From assembly GCA_046330255.1 (NCBI GenBank), contig JAXLTC010000002.1, positions 868,001-932,000 on the forward strand: a stretch of DNA of 64,000 nucleotides, written 5' to 3'. A program made the translations under genes and the position numbers. The stretch comes from JBBSBL01 sp046330255 (lineage in GTDB: Bacteria > Actinomycetota > Thermoleophilia > Solirubrobacterales > Solirubrobacteraceae). Positions 52,163 to 61,798 of the stretch are shown here, piece after piece. Below the pieces are notes generated by a model that searched no databases, was not told the origin of the DNA, and worked only from the letters and a program-made list of their open reading frames with translations. Position 1 is the first letter of the stretch; each line of letters starts with the position of its first letter.

Positions 52163-53136
52163 GAGCGCGCGCCCACGAGCGGGGGCGGCGCCTCGCGCGC
52201 CGGCGGCGCGAGCGCGGGCTCGCCGGCGGGCGCGATGCGGCCCGCGCGGCCGACCGACCACAGCAGCGCCACCCACGTCGCCACTGCCAGCGAGACGTGC
52301 ACCCAGACGAGCTCGGTCGGGAGCTTGGCGTTGTACTGGACGATGCCGACCACTCCCTGCGCCGCCATCAGGCCGAGCACGGCCACGAGGGGACGCACGG
52401 CGCGGCGGTCGCCGGCGCGGCGGTGCAGCAGCGCCACGACCGCGACGACGGAGATCCCGAGCAGCACGGCCAGCGCGCCGTGGCGCTGGACCACCCAGCT
52501 GAGCGTGTCGGCGCCGCGGAAGTCCAGCCGCTTGACGATCTCGCCGGTGCCGGACGCGCCCGCGTGCGGGCCGGACGCCGTGGCGGCGGTGCCGACCAGG
52601 ATCGTGGCCGAGCCGAGCGGCAGCAGCGCGCGGACCGCCCAGGTGCCCACGCGGTCGGTCGAGCGGCGCCGCTCGCCGGGCTCGTAGGTGGCGCACCAGG
52701 CCAGCGCGAACGAGGCGTCGAGGATCATCATCGAGAGGACGTAGTGGGCCATGACGTAGCCGGGCTTCAGGCCCGACTCGACGGTCAGCCCGCCGAGCAC
52801 GGCCTGGGCCACGACGCCGATCGGCAGCAGGATCCCCAGCGCCGCCAGCTCGCGGCGGAAGGGCTTGCGGAAGAAGCCGAGCAGCGCCGCTCCGATGGCC
52901 GTCACGCCGACGAGCCCGGAGAAGATGCGGTTGGAGAACTCGACCAGCGCGTGAACCTGCAGCGGCGGCGCGACCTTGCCGTAGCAGCGCGGCCAGTCCG
53001 GGCAACCGAGCCCGGACCCGGTGAGCCGCACTGCCGCGCCCGTGAGCACGATCGCCACCAGCGCGCCGAACGCGACGTAGGTCACGCGGCGAAACGCGAG
53101 CGGCGAGATCTCGAAGCGGCGCAGGCGGGCGACCAT
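52159..53136 (-). CDS. ctaA: Heme A synthase (COX15/CtaA)
   Basis: Converts heme O to heme A for aa3-type cytochrome oxidase. The protein has 325 residues and eight TM helices. The four heme-ligand His regions are QVHALVEFSNRIFSG, MAHYVLSMMIL, QRHGALAVLL and VHVSLAVATW. The loop Cys pair appears in GLGCPDWPRCYG. ATG 53136 is chosen because the conserved RVTYVAFGALVAIVLTGAAVRLTGSG begins shortly after; the frame is open to 53292 without family resemblance. No ctaB or other cytochrome oxidase gene is in the window. Confidence 0.93.
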   Translation of the reverse strand: MVARLRRFEISPLAFRRVTYVAFGALVAIVLTGAAVRLTGSGLGCPDWPRCYGKVAPPLQVHALVEFSNRIFSGLVGVTAIGAALLGFFRKPFRRELAALGILLPIGVVAQAVLGGLTVESGLKPGYVMAHYVLSMMILDASFALAWCATYEPGERRRSTDRVGTWAVRALLPLGSATILVGTAATASGPHAGASGTGEIVKRLDFRGADTLSWVVQRHGALAVLLGISVVAVVALLHRRAGDRRAVRPLVAVLGLMAAQGVVGIVQYNAKLPTELVWVHVSLAVATWVALLWSVGRAGRIAPAGEPALAPPAREAPPPLVGARS

Positions 53137-53233
53137 CGGCTGTCGCAGATGATGCCCGAGAAGGGCTCGCCGGACCGTGCCCCCGACCCGGCGTAAGGCC
53201 GCTGACGGCGTTCCACTACTCTCGCCCGCGCCG

Positions 53234-54457
53234 ATGCAGATCGTCTTCGGAGCGTTCAACTTCATGCGCCCGGCGGGACCGGAGATGTACACGATGACCG
53301 TCGCGGAGGCGCTCGGCCGCCTCGGGCACGAGGTCGCGGTGCATGCCGAGTCGATCGGGCCGCTGGTGGACGAGGCGCGGCGGCGCGGGATCGCGGTCAG
53401 CTCGACGCTCGGCGAGCTCCCGGAGCACGCCGACGGCCTGCTGGCGATGGACGCGCCCTCCGCCTACGCGCTGACCGAGCGCTACCCGGAGGCGCCGCTG
53501 CTCTTCAGGGTCACCTCGGACGTGTTCGACATCGGGCTGCCGCCGCGGCTGCCGGGCAGCGTCTCGGCGATCGTCGTGCTGGCGGCGCACCTGGAGCGCC
53601 ACGCCCGCGCGTTCGCCAGCGAGGCCGAGATCGTGCGGCTCGCCGCACCCGTCGACCTGCAGCGCTTCGCTCCGCGGCGCGATTTGCCCGAGCGGCCGCG
53701 GCGCGCGCTGCTGCTCGGCAACTACCTGACCGGCGACCGGCGCCGGATGCTGGTCGATGCGTGGGAGCCCGCGGGCGTCGAGCTCGTCAGCGTCGGGCGC
53801 CACGGCGAGCGCTTCCGGGTCGACGTCCCCGCCGCGATGAACGAGGCGGACATCGTCGTCGGCAAGGACCGCGTGGTGCTCGAGGCGCTCGCGTGCGGGC
53901 GCGCTGCCTACGTCTACGACGACCTCGGCATGGACGGCTGGGTCACCCCGGAGAGCTACCCCGCGCTCGCCGACGAGGTCTTCCATGGCCGCGCGACCGG
54001 CGCCGTCCCGACACCGGAACGCCTGCGCTCGGATCTCGACGCCTACAGCCCGGACATGGGGCCCGCGAACCGCGATCTCGCCCAGGTGCATCACGGCGCG
54101 ACCGAGCATGCGCACGAGCTCGTCGCGCTGCTGGTCGCGGCCGGGGCACGACCCGCGAGCGGCGGCGCCCCGGTCGCGGAGCTCGGCTGGCTCGCGCGCC
54201 AGAACTGGATGCTCGAGAGCCGCGCGTTCGACCTCGGGCTGGAGGCGCACGCGGCGCATGCCGCGCGCTCCTCCGCGGAGCGCGAGCGCGCCGAGGAGCT
54301 CAGGCGCGCCGAGGCCGAGCGCGACCGGGCGCGCGCCGAGGTGGCGCGGCTCGAGCGGGTCCTGCGGGAGCTGCGCGAGAGCCGGCGGCTGCGCGCCGCC
54401 GACGCACTCGCGCGGCCGCTCGAGTGGGCGCGCCGGTCCCGCCCCGGCCGGCCCTGA
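53234..54457 (+). CDS. GT-B type glycosyltransferase with C-terminal coiled coil
   Basis: Protein of 407 residues. The N-terminal domain FNFMRPAGPEMYTMTVAEALGRLGHEVAVHAE and the C-terminal domain with KDRVVLEALACGRAAYVYDDLGMDGW (the nucleotide-sugar-binding Glu region) fit a GT4-like fold. Donor and acceptor are unknown. The last ~90 residues are an Ala/Glu/Arg-rich heptad stretch, predicted coiled coil, probably for oligomerisation or tethering. ATG 53234 is chosen over the GTG at 53177, which lies in promoter sequence. It opens the surface-glycan island and is divergent from ctaA. Confidence 0.82.
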   Translation: MQIVFGAFNFMRPAGPEMYTMTVAEALGRLGHEVAVHAESIGPLVDEARRRGIAVSSTLGELPEHADGLLAMDAPSAYALTERYPEAPLLFRVTSDVFDIGLPPRLPGSVSAIVVLAAHLERHARAFASEAEIVRLAAPVDLQRFAPRRDLPERPRRALLLGNYLTGDRRRMLVDAWEPAGVELVSVGRHGERFRVDVPAAMNEADIVVGKDRVVLEALACGRAAYVYDDLGMDGWVTPESYPALADEVFHGRATGAVPTPERLRSDLDAYSPDMGPANRDLAQVHHGATEHAHELVALLVAAGARPASGGAPVAELGWLARQNWMLESRAFDLGLEAHAAHAARSSAERERAEELRRAEAERDRARAEVARLERVLRELRESRRLRAADALARPLEWARRSRPGRP

Positions 54458-54482
54458 TCCGCCCGGCGGAGTCGGGCCGCCC

Positions 54483-57167
54483 TCAGTCGCCGCGCACCGC
54501 GCGCCGCAGCCGTCGCGCGATCCGCCGTGCGAGCGTCAGCGGCGCGCGTGCGCGGGGATGCTCGCGGGCGAAGCGTCCGGCGCGCCGCTGCGCGCGGACC
54601 GCGAGCGCCCGGTCGGGCGCGGGCGGGATCGGCATCACCGCGAACGCGAGCTCCGCGTCGACCCGCCACACGGCACCGGCCGTGAGGCCGGCGACGTCGA
54701 CGACGATCGACGGGCGCCCGCCGCGGCTGAGCCACACCCGCCCGGCGATCCGCTCGAGGCCCGAGGTGGAGAGGCCCGCGAGCTCGGCCTCCGAGGAGAG
54801 GTCCACCCGCACGGGCTCGGGAACGTCCTCGAGCCAGCACGCCAGGGTGATGCGGTCGATCCGCAGCACGCACGCGGATCGAACGGGCCGGATCCGCAGC
54901 CGCCTGATACCGGGGCTGCGGAGCTCTACGCGCACGAGGGAGTTCCCGTGGCGGTTGCGCCGCGGGTGCGCCTCGGCGCGGCCCTCGGGCCCGAACCCGA
55001 CGCGCCCGCCCGTCTCGAATCCGACCGGGCCGGTCTCGAGGCCGGACGCGAAGAGGTCCCATCCCGCCTGGCCGGTCGCCACCTGCTCGGCGGCCCGGGC
55101 GAGCGCCGGGTCGCTCATCGCAGCGAGCGCGAACGGCCAGTAGACCTCGTCCATCGGCAACTCCGCGAGGCCGCGCGGGTCCACGTGCAGCAATGCCCCG
55201 GCCGCGTCGCCCGCGACGATCGACTGGCTGTCCTGTGAGCCGAAGTTCTGGTCGTGGCTCCAGCGCGCGAAGAGCGCCGCCTCGTCGGGAACCGGCGCGA
55301 GCACGGAGCGCACGAGGATCGCCCGCAGCGCCGCCGCCGCCTCCCCGATCCCGCACGGCGCGCCGGGCACGGCGGCGCGGTAGCGCGACCAGAGGCGCAG
55401 GAACGACCGGATGCCCTGCTGGAGCGCGTGGCGCTCGGCGGCCTGAAGCAGGTCGTCGCCGGCCGGGGCGAGGACGGGACGCAGATCCTGGTCGATGTCG
55501 ACCTGCGTGCCGTGCTCCGGCATGCACGCCTGCTCGAGCAGCTCCGGCGAGCGCATCAGCGAGGCCACGTGCGGCTCGGGATGGCCGATCTCGCCCAGGA
55601 AGCCCTCGACGAGCGTGCCGTCGAGCATGCGCTCGCCCGCGCGCTCGTTGGTCACGAGGTACAGGCCCACCGTCTCGAGCCGCTCGCCCTCCGCCTCGAG
55701 GATGCGGTCAAGCAGGGACTGGATCGTCGCCCCCCAGCCGAGATCCACGAGCACGACCCGGCGCGCGTCGGCTCCGGCGCGCGAGCGCAGGTAGCGCACG
55801 ATGCGCCCGCGGTGGGCTCGCGCGGCGTCGACCACCCGCTCGTGCAGCGCGGGGTCGAACACCACCCGGTCGACGACGGCCTCCAGCAGCGCCTTCTGGT
55901 CGAGCCGCGCATCGGCATGGCGCTCGAGCGGGCCGAGGTCGCTGCGCTCGAGCCCGAGCGTCGCGAACAGATCGGCGGCGGTCGGCTTGCGCTGGCGGAA
56001 CGTCAACTCGCGCAGCTCGTCACGCGTTCCCTCGATGATCGCGGCGCGCGCGCACACCTGGCGGGAGAGCCACAGGGGCTCCGCCTCCAGTTCCGAGCTG
56101 CAGCCGGGACCGGCCGAGGCGATCAGGTCGGCCAGCAGCGCTCCCTCGCGCATCAGGCAGAACACGCGCTCTGCGCCATGGTCGGCCGCGCGCCGGTGGA
56201 CCCAAGCCGCGAACCCCGCCAGCACCGGACCGAGCACCGCGGCGCCGTAGTCCCAGAACGCGAGCAGCTCGTCCGGCTGGGAATCACGCTCGGCGCGATT
56301 GAGCACCCGCGCGCGCAGGGCCGTGAGACCCGCGTCGCCGCCGCGGCCGCCCGGCGCGGGCGCCGAGCCGCCGTGGGGGGCCTCGCGCTCGCGCAGCGTC
56401 TCCAGCGCGTCCGGGCGCCGGGGGTAGGGGACGGCGGCGATGCCGTGGCGGCGCGCGCCCTCGACATCGGCGACGGGGTTGTCGCCCACGTGGAGCACGC
56501 GCCCGGCGGGAACCGCGAGCCGGTCGAGCACCACCTCGAAGAGCCTGCCGGACTTGTAGGCGCCGTGCTCGCACGACGCGAAGACCTCGTCGAGCCACAG
56601 CGAGGCCAGCGGGCCTCGCGCCAAGAAGCGCCGCAGCGTGGGCGAGTCGAAGTAGGTGTCCGACACGACCACGACGCGCTTGCCCGACTCCCGGGCCTCG
56701 GCCGCGAGTGCGAGGACGTCGAGATCGGGCACGAGCAGCCCCTCCTCGACCTCGACCTCGGCCTCGGCGAGCGCCTCGGGCTCGGCGCCCAGGGCGAGCC
56801 GGCGCGGGAACGCGGCGTAGATGTGGGAGAGCGTCACCTCGGGTCCCTCTCCCGCGGCCTTCAGCGCCTCCCGGGCGCGGGCCTCGGCGCCCACGCGCAG
56901 CGCCCGGAACGCTTCGAGGCCGACCGAGGCGTCCAGCATGCCGCGCTCCCGCAGCCTGCCGGCGACCAAGGGGAACGCATCGGCCGGCTCGGGAACGGCG
57001 CGCCAGAGCAGCGTGTCGAACACATCCAGCGAGAGGACGTCGATCGTGCCCGAGGCGAGCAACTCGCGGGCCGGGGCGAGGCGGGTGTCGTCGACGGCCG
57101 GCGGCGGCGGGGCGGCCGCGGCTGCTCGCGCGGAGCGCTCCGCGGGGTCGGTGGCGTGGGCGTCCAT
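54483..57167 (-). CDS. Large HAD-superfamily protein of a polysaccharide locus (COG5610-like)
   Basis: Protein of 894 residues. The N-terminal HAD domain has IDVLSLDVFDTLLWR (nucleophile Asp48), VVVVSDTYFDSPTLRRFL, a Lys in HGAYKSGRLF and VLHVGDNPVADVEGA, so it looks catalytically intact. Residues ~300-640 are an unnamed domain with DYGAAVLGPVLAGFAAWVH and VLVDLGWGATIQSLLDRIL, seen in HAD proteins beside glycosyltransferases. The C-terminal ~230 residues look beta-rich and end in an Arg-rich tail. The role is probably glycan phosphate removal or assembly control. It is convergent with the GT and divergent from the methyltransferase. Confidence 0.8.
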   Translation of the reverse strand: MDAHATDPAERSARAAAAAPPPPAVDDTRLAPARELLASGTIDVLSLDVFDTLLWRAVPEPADAFPLVAGRLRERGMLDASVGLEAFRALRVGAEARAREALKAAGEGPEVTLSHIYAAFPRRLALGAEPEALAEAEVEVEEGLLVPDLDVLALAAEARESGKRVVVVSDTYFDSPTLRRFLARGPLASLWLDEVFASCEHGAYKSGRLFEVVLDRLAVPAGRVLHVGDNPVADVEGARRHGIAAVPYPRRPDALETLREREAPHGGSAPAPGGRGGDAGLTALRARVLNRAERDSQPDELLAFWDYGAAVLGPVLAGFAAWVHRRAADHGAERVFCLMREGALLADLIASAGPGCSSELEAEPLWLSRQVCARAAIIEGTRDELRELTFRQRKPTAADLFATLGLERSDLGPLERHADARLDQKALLEAVVDRVVFDPALHERVVDAARAHRGRIVRYLRSRAGADARRVVLVDLGWGATIQSLLDRILEAEGERLETVGLYLVTNERAGERMLDGTLVEGFLGEIGHPEPHVASLMRSPELLEQACMPEHGTQVDIDQDLRPVLAPAGDDLLQAAERHALQQGIRSFLRLWSRYRAAVPGAPCGIGEAAAALRAILVRSVLAPVPDEAALFARWSHDQNFGSQDSQSIVAGDAAGALLHVDPRGLAELPMDEVYWPFALAAMSDPALARAAEQVATGQAGWDLFASGLETGPVGFETGGRVGFGPEGRAEAHPRRNRHGNSLVRVELRSPGIRRLRIRPVRSACVLRIDRITLACWLEDVPEPVRVDLSSEAELAGLSTSGLERIAGRVWLSRGGRPSIVVDVAGLTAGAVWRVDAELAFAVMPIPPAPDRALAVRAQRRAGRFAREHPRARAPLTLARRIARRLRRAVRGD

Positions 57168-57272
57168 CGGCGTGCTGAGGCGCCGGGCCTGCGCGGTCAG
57201 CACGGGGCGGCGACCGCGGCCAACGGTACCAAGCAGGCCGGTATCCTCGACCGTCGCCGCCCGGCGCCCTCG

Positions 57273-58196
57273 ATGGACCAGCCGCTCCTCCTGCACTCCC
57301 TTGCCGCCGCTCGTGGCCTGCTGCTCGGCTGCCTCGACGCCGCCGGCGCGCGACGGGTCTGCGAGATCGGCTCCGAGGCGGGCGGCATGACCGAGATCCT
57401 GGTCGAGCGCGCGGAGCGCGACGAGGGCTGGGTCTGGACAGTCGACCCCCACCCGGCCGTGGGGCTGCGCCGGCTCGCCGGTCAGGGCGCCCCGCTGACG
57501 ATCGTGCGCGGGCTGAGCCCGGCCGCGCTCGCGGACGTCCCGGCCTGCGACGCCTACCTGCTCGACGGCGACCACAACCACCACGTGGTCGCGGGCGAGC
57601 TGCGCGAGATCGCGACGCGGGCGCCGGGCGCGCTCGTCGTCGTGCACGACTGCGGCTGGCCGTTCGCGCGGCGCGACGCCTACTACCAGCCCGATGCGCT
57701 GCCGGCGAGCGGCGTCCACCCGCACGCGTTCGACCGCGGTGTCGCGCCCGGCGAGCCGAGCCTCGTGGACGGTGGCCTGCGGGGCCAGGGCTCGTTCGCC
57801 GTCGCCGAGCGCGAGGGCGGTCCCCGCAACGGCGTGCTGACCGCGGTCGAGGACCATCTCGCCGAGCGCGAGGAGCTGGCATTCGCGCTGGTGCCCAGCG
57901 TCTTCGGGGTGGGGATCGCCTACCCGCGCGACGCGGACTGGGCCCCGGCGGTCGCGGAGCTGCTCGCCCCGTGGGACCGCAGCGAGCTGCTCGCGCTTCT
58001 GGAACGCAACAGGATCGACCTCTACCTGCGGGTGCTCGCGCTCCAGGACGAGCTCGCGCGCGCCTCGGCGCGCAACGACCGCGTGATCGCCGACTACGAG
58101 CGCCGCGCCGCGGCCGACTCGGCGGAGCTGGCCACGCTGCGCCTGCAGCGCGCGCGCGAGCAGGAGCGCGCGGGGTCCGCGGCCGGAGGCACATGA
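57273..58196 (+). CDS. Class I methyltransferase-like protein with C-terminal coiled coil
   Basis: Protein of 307 residues. ARRVCEIGSEAGGMTEILVERA is a SAM-site-like motif I, WVWTVDPHP carries the ribose-binding acid, and CDAYLLDGDHNHHVVAGELREI and ALVVVHDCGWPFARRDAYY resemble Methyltransf_24-type enzymes acting on glycans. The last ~60 residues are a charged coiled coil. Its stop overlaps the ATG of wzt (ATGA), so it belongs to the exporter operon; in Wzm/Wzt systems a methyltransferase can set chain length by capping. ATG 57273. Confidence 0.8.
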   Translation: MDQPLLLHSLAAARGLLLGCLDAAGARRVCEIGSEAGGMTEILVERAERDEGWVWTVDPHPAVGLRRLAGQGAPLTIVRGLSPAALADVPACDAYLLDGDHNHHVVAGELREIATRAPGALVVVHDCGWPFARRDAYYQPDALPASGVHPHAFDRGVAPGEPSLVDGGLRGQGSFAVAEREGGPRNGVLTAVEDHLAEREELAFALVPSVFGVGIAYPRDADWAPAVAELLAPWDRSELLALLERNRIDLYLRVLALQDELARASARNDRVIADYERRAAADSAELATLRLQRAREQERAGSAAGGT

Positions 58197-59395
58197 GCGC
58201 GACGGCCATCGAGGTCGCGGGCCTCCACAAGACGTTCCACGTCCCCCGGCTCGCGACCCACACGCTCAAGGAGCGCGCGCTGCACCCGTTTCACCGGGGC
58301 CGGGAGGATCACCTGCCGGCGCTGCGCGACATCTCCTTCGAGGTCGGGAGCGGCGAGTTCTTCGGCATCGTCGGGCGCAACGGCTCCGGGAAGAGCACGC
58401 TGCTCAAGCTGCTCGCGGGCATCTACGCTGCCGACGGCGGCACGATCCGGCTCGCCGGCCGCCTAGCGCCCTTCATCGAGCTCGGCGTGGGCTTCAACCC
58501 GGACCTGGCCGCGCGCGACAACGTGATCCTCAACGCGGTGATGATGGGCCTCAGCCCGCGCCAGGCGCGCGAGCGGTTCGATGGGATCATCGCGTTCGCC
58601 GAGCTGGAGGACTACCTCGACCTCAAGCTGAAGAACTACTCCTCGGGAATGCAGGTCCGCCTCGCGTTCGCGGTGATGGTGCAGTCCGACGCCGACGTGC
58701 TCCTGATCGACGAGGTGCTGGCCGTGGGCGACGCGGCCTTCCAGCAGAAGTGCCTCGACGCGTTCTACAGCCTGCGCGACGAGGGACGCACGATCGTGCT
58801 CGTCACGCACGAGATGGACACCGTCAAGCGCTTCTGCCACCGCGCGATGCTGCTCGAGTCCGGGCGCGTGGAGGCGATCGGCGATCCCGAGACCGTCGCC
58901 CACCGGTACCTCGAGCTCAACTTCGAGGACCGTGGCGCGTCCGAGCCGGCCCAGCCGCGCGGAGACGCGGCCGTGCTGGAGGAGCTGCGCATCCTCGACC
59001 CCGACGGCGCCGACACCCGCGCGGTCGCGCACGGCGCCGCGCTGCGCGTGGAGGCGACGCTCGAGCTGCGCGCCGCGCTGAGCGGCTGCTGGGCCACGAT
59101 CTGGGTCGACAACGAGGACGGCATCCGTGTCTTCGGCGCCTCGCGGCGCGTCGGCGAGCTCGCGGCGGGCGAGCGCCTGCGCCTGGTGTTGCGCGCCGAG
59201 AACCCGCTGCATTCCGGCCACTACTACGTCGGCTGGTCGCTCGAGCGGGGAGTCGGCTCGGGGAACTTCGCGACCTTCGCCCCGCGCGCCGGCGATGTGG
59301 TCGTCTACGGCGGCGATCACATCGGCGGTCTCGTGGCAGTCGAGCGCGAGCTCGAGGTCGAGCGGGTCGCGGCGGCGCGCGAGGTGGCGCGGTGA
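58193..59395 (+). CDS. Polysaccharide ABC exporter ATP-binding protein (Wzt/TagH type)
   Basis: Protein of 400 residues. ATPase domain (~1-245): Walker A IVGRNGSGKSTLLKLL, FIELGVGFNPDLAARDNV, signature YSSGMQVRLAFAV, Walker B LLIDEVLAVGD and H-loop LVTHEMDTV. Residues ~255-400 form a Wzt-C-like beta-sandwich that in O-antigen systems recognises the modified chain end. The methyltransferase gene just upstream would be consistent with such a cap. The stop overlaps the GTG of the permease gene. Confidence 0.93.
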   Translation: MSATAIEVAGLHKTFHVPRLATHTLKERALHPFHRGREDHLPALRDISFEVGSGEFFGIVGRNGSGKSTLLKLLAGIYAADGGTIRLAGRLAPFIELGVGFNPDLAARDNVILNAVMMGLSPRQARERFDGIIAFAELEDYLDLKLKNYSSGMQVRLAFAVMVQSDADVLLIDEVLAVGDAAFQQKCLDAFYSLRDEGRTIVLVTHEMDTVKRFCHRAMLLESGRVEAIGDPETVAHRYLELNFEDRGASEPAQPRGDAAVLEELRILDPDGADTRAVAHGAALRVEATLELRAALSGCWATIWVDNEDGIRVFGASRRVGELAAGERLRLVLRAENPLHSGHYYVGWSLERGVGSGNFATFAPRAGDVVVYGGDHIGGLVAVERELEVERVAAAREVAR

Positions 59396-60249
59396 GCGTC
59401 GTCGCGGCCGGGGGCGACCGGGCGGAGCTGCGCGAGATCCACGGGCCGGCGGCGCTCGGCGGACCGTGGCGGCGCTTCTGGAGCCTCACGTGGCTGGTGG
59501 CGGTGACCGAGTTCCGGCTCAGCTACTTCGGCTCGGTGCTGGGCTACTTCTGGTCGCTCGTGCGGCCGCTGATGCTGTTCGGCGTGCTCTACGTCGTGTT
59601 CACGCAGGTCGTGAACTTCGGCGGCGGGATCAAGGACTACCCGGTCGTGCTGCTGCTGAACGTCGTGCTGTTCTCGTTCTTCACCGAGGCCACGACGGCA
59701 TCGGTCGTGTCGGTGCTCAACCGCGAGGCGCTCGTGCGCAAGATGCAGTTCCCGCGCATGGTGATCCCGGTCTCGATCGTGCTCACCGCGACGTTCAACC
59801 TGCTGCTGAACCTCGTCGCCGTGCTCGCCTTCATCGTCGTCTACGGAGTGACGCCGCTGTGGACGTGGCTGCTCTTCCCGCTGCTGCTCGTGCCGCTGGT
59901 CGCGGTCGCCTCCGGCGTGGCGATGCTGCTGAGCGCCCTCTACGTCCGCTACCGGGACGTCCAGCCGATCTGGGGCGTCGCGGCGACGCTGCTGTTCTAC
60001 GGCACGCCCGTGCTCTACGTCTACAGCAGCGTCCCCGAGAGCGCCCAGCGGCTGATCCTCTGCAACCCGCTTGCGGTCATCCTCGAGCAGGCGCGCCATT
60101 GGGTGATCGATCCGAGCGCCCCGAGCGCGGTCGAGGCGATCGGCGGCTGGGGCTGGCTGATGATCCCGGTCGCGATCGGGATCGCGATCTGCTGGCTGGG
60201 CTTCCGGGTCTTCGACCGCGAGGCGCCGAGGATCGCCGAGCGGCTGTAG
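59392..60249 (+). CDS. Polysaccharide ABC exporter permease (Wzm/TagG type)
   Basis: ABC-2 type membrane protein of 285 residues. RFWSLTWLVAVTEFRLSYFGSVLGYFWSLVRPLMLFGVLYVVF is the conserved N-terminal amphipathic helix and TM1. NREALVRKMQFPRMVIPVSIVLTA, YVRYRDVQPIWGVAATLLFYGTPVLY and LCNPLAVILEQARHWV are diagnostic for glycan exporters. Together with the preceding ATPase it moves an undecaprenyl-linked polymer or teichoic-type glycan across the membrane. GTG 59392. Confidence 0.93.
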   Translation: MSVVAAGGDRAELREIHGPAALGGPWRRFWSLTWLVAVTEFRLSYFGSVLGYFWSLVRPLMLFGVLYVVFTQVVNFGGGIKDYPVVLLLNVVLFSFFTEATTASVVSVLNREALVRKMQFPRMVIPVSIVLTATFNLLLNLVAVLAFIVVYGVTPLWTWLLFPLLLVPLVAVASGVAMLLSALYVRYRDVQPIWGVAATLLFYGTPVLYVYSSVPESAQRLILCNPLAVILEQARHWVIDPSAPSAVEAIGGWGWLMIPVAIGIAICWLGFRVFDREAPRIAERL

Positions 60250-60256
60250 AGCCCCG

Positions 60257-61798
60257 CTAGACGTAGTAGCGGTTGAAGGTCAAGATCAGAGCGGCGATCA
60301 GGTGCCCCGCCGCGAGCACGACCAGGAACGCGCCCACCGCGCGGCCCCAGCGCGGCCCCGCGCCGCGCGCGGCCACCGCGACCAGCGCGCCGTAGAGGCC
60401 GATCAGCGGGAACAGGTAGCGGACCTGCTCGAAGTAGAAACCGGTGGCCACGCGGAAGCGGTAGCCGGCGACCGCGACGAAGAGCGCAAGGCCGCCGATC
60501 AGCGCCACGTAGGTGAGCAGTTCGCCCGCGCGGCCGTGCAGCGCCGCGCGGAAGCGGTAGAGCGCCGTGGCCGCGAGCGCGACCACACCGGCGTAGACGA
60601 TCCCCGCCGTGACGTTCACCCAGGACGGGAAGCCGTACTGGAACCAGCCGAAGCGCCCGACAAAGGCCGTGATGTAGGTGTCCCACAGCGGGTAGTGCGA
60701 CTGGAGCGGGAACCACTGCTGCATGAACCACAGCCGCGGCAGGTACCACTGCCACAGGTAGGAGAGCTGGCCCGAGATCGACGTCGATCCCTCCACCGCG
60801 CCCGAGGTGAGGTTGCCGGTCGCCGTCGCGCCGACCGTCCCGAGCGCGGCGGCCTGGAACGCGAGCCAGGCTGCGTAGGCGCCGAGCGGCAGGCCGAGCG
60901 CCAGCGCGGCGCCCCGGGCCGGGGCCGCTCGCGCGCCCCGGCCCGCGCGCCACACCAGCACCGCGAGCCCGACCGCGAGCCCCGGGAACAGCCCGTAGGC
61001 GGACCCCTTGGTCAGCAGCGCGGCCGCGAGCACGGCCCCGATCCAGGCGCCCGCGCGCGCGTCCAGGCCGCGGCGAAAGGCTCGCGCGAGCAGCCACAGC
61101 AGCGCGGCTCCGAGCGCGTAGACGAGGTTGTCGTTGTTGATCGAGCCGCCCATGAACGCGAACACCGGCTGGAAGCCCACGGCCAGCGCGCCGACGCGCC
61201 ACGCCCAGGGCGCGGAGGGCATCAACTCCCGCACGAACATGAACGTGAGCGCGACCGTCACCGCGGCCAAGAGCGCCGAGAACAGGCGCATCAGCAGGAC
61301 CCGGTCGAGGGTGTCGCCCCAGAAGCCTGCGCGCCACACGCCCGCCTGGAGCGTGAAGTAGAGCGGCGGGTAGGAGGTGACGGCCGTCGGCCCGCGGGCC
61401 ACGGTGTCCGCCAGCCCCGAGTCGAGGCGGCGGTCGAGCGCCGCCGACAGCGACGGCGACCAGTAGGGGCGGCCGAGCACGCTCCACGGTATTCCCCGCC
61501 ATGTCGTGGAGATGTCGGGCGGCAGGAAGATCGGCTGCCCGCGGGCGGGCTGAACCGGCTTGGGGGGCCGCCCGTGCGTGGCGATGTACTGCGCGTGGCT
61601 GAGCTGGGAGACCTCGTCCGGCCCCTGGAACGTGGGCGTCACGACCGCGAAGGCGCTCGCGCACGCGAACGCGACCGCGGCGCACGGCACCAGCCCGCGC
61701 GGGACGCGGTGCAGGCGCGCCGCCGCGCGGGCGCCGAGCGAGCGGGGCCGCGCAGCCGCCGCGGGCGAGGGCGCCGAGGCGGACACCGTCCCGCTCAC
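60257..61798 (-). CDS. DUF2142 polytopic membrane protein (GT-C-like)
   Basis: Protein of 513 residues with about 11-12 TM helices. FQGPDEVSQLSHAQYIATHGRPP after TM1 is the hallmark of DUF2142, a family with GT-C-like layout. Later landmarks are YPPLYFTLQAGVWRAGFW, GGSINNDNLVYALGAALLWLLAR and a C-terminal YRFRVATGFYFEQVRYLFPLIGLY. It probably transfers a sugar from a polyprenyl-phosphate donor on the outer face of the membrane (inference). GTG 61798 overlaps the stop of the upstream gene. It is convergent with wzm. Confidence 0.85.
   Translation of the reverse strand: MSGTVSASAPSPAAAARPRSLGARAAARLHRVPRGLVPCAAVAFACASAFAVVTPTFQGPDEVSQLSHAQYIATHGRPPKPVQPARGQPIFLPPDISTTWRGIPWSVLGRPYWSPSLSAALDRRLDSGLADTVARGPTAVTSYPPLYFTLQAGVWRAGFWGDTLDRVLLMRLFSALLAAVTVALTFMFVRELMPSAPWAWRVGALAVGFQPVFAFMGGSINNDNLVYALGAALLWLLARAFRRGLDARAGAWIGAVLAAALLTKGSAYGLFPGLAVGLAVLVWRAGRGARAAPARGAALALGLPLGAYAAWLAFQAAALGTVGATATGNLTSGAVEGSTSISGQLSYLWQWYLPRLWFMQQWFPLQSHYPLWDTYITAFVGRFGWFQYGFPSWVNVTAGIVYAGVVALAATALYRFRAALHGRAGELLTYVALIGGLALFVAVAGYRFRVATGFYFEQVRYLFPLIGLYGALVAVAARGAGPRWGRAVGAFLVVLAAGHLIAALILTFNRYYV

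Noticed and set aside
52159..53292. Longer CtaA starting at 53292
   Set aside because: The extra 52 residues do not resemble the family and run under the divergent glycosyltransferase start.
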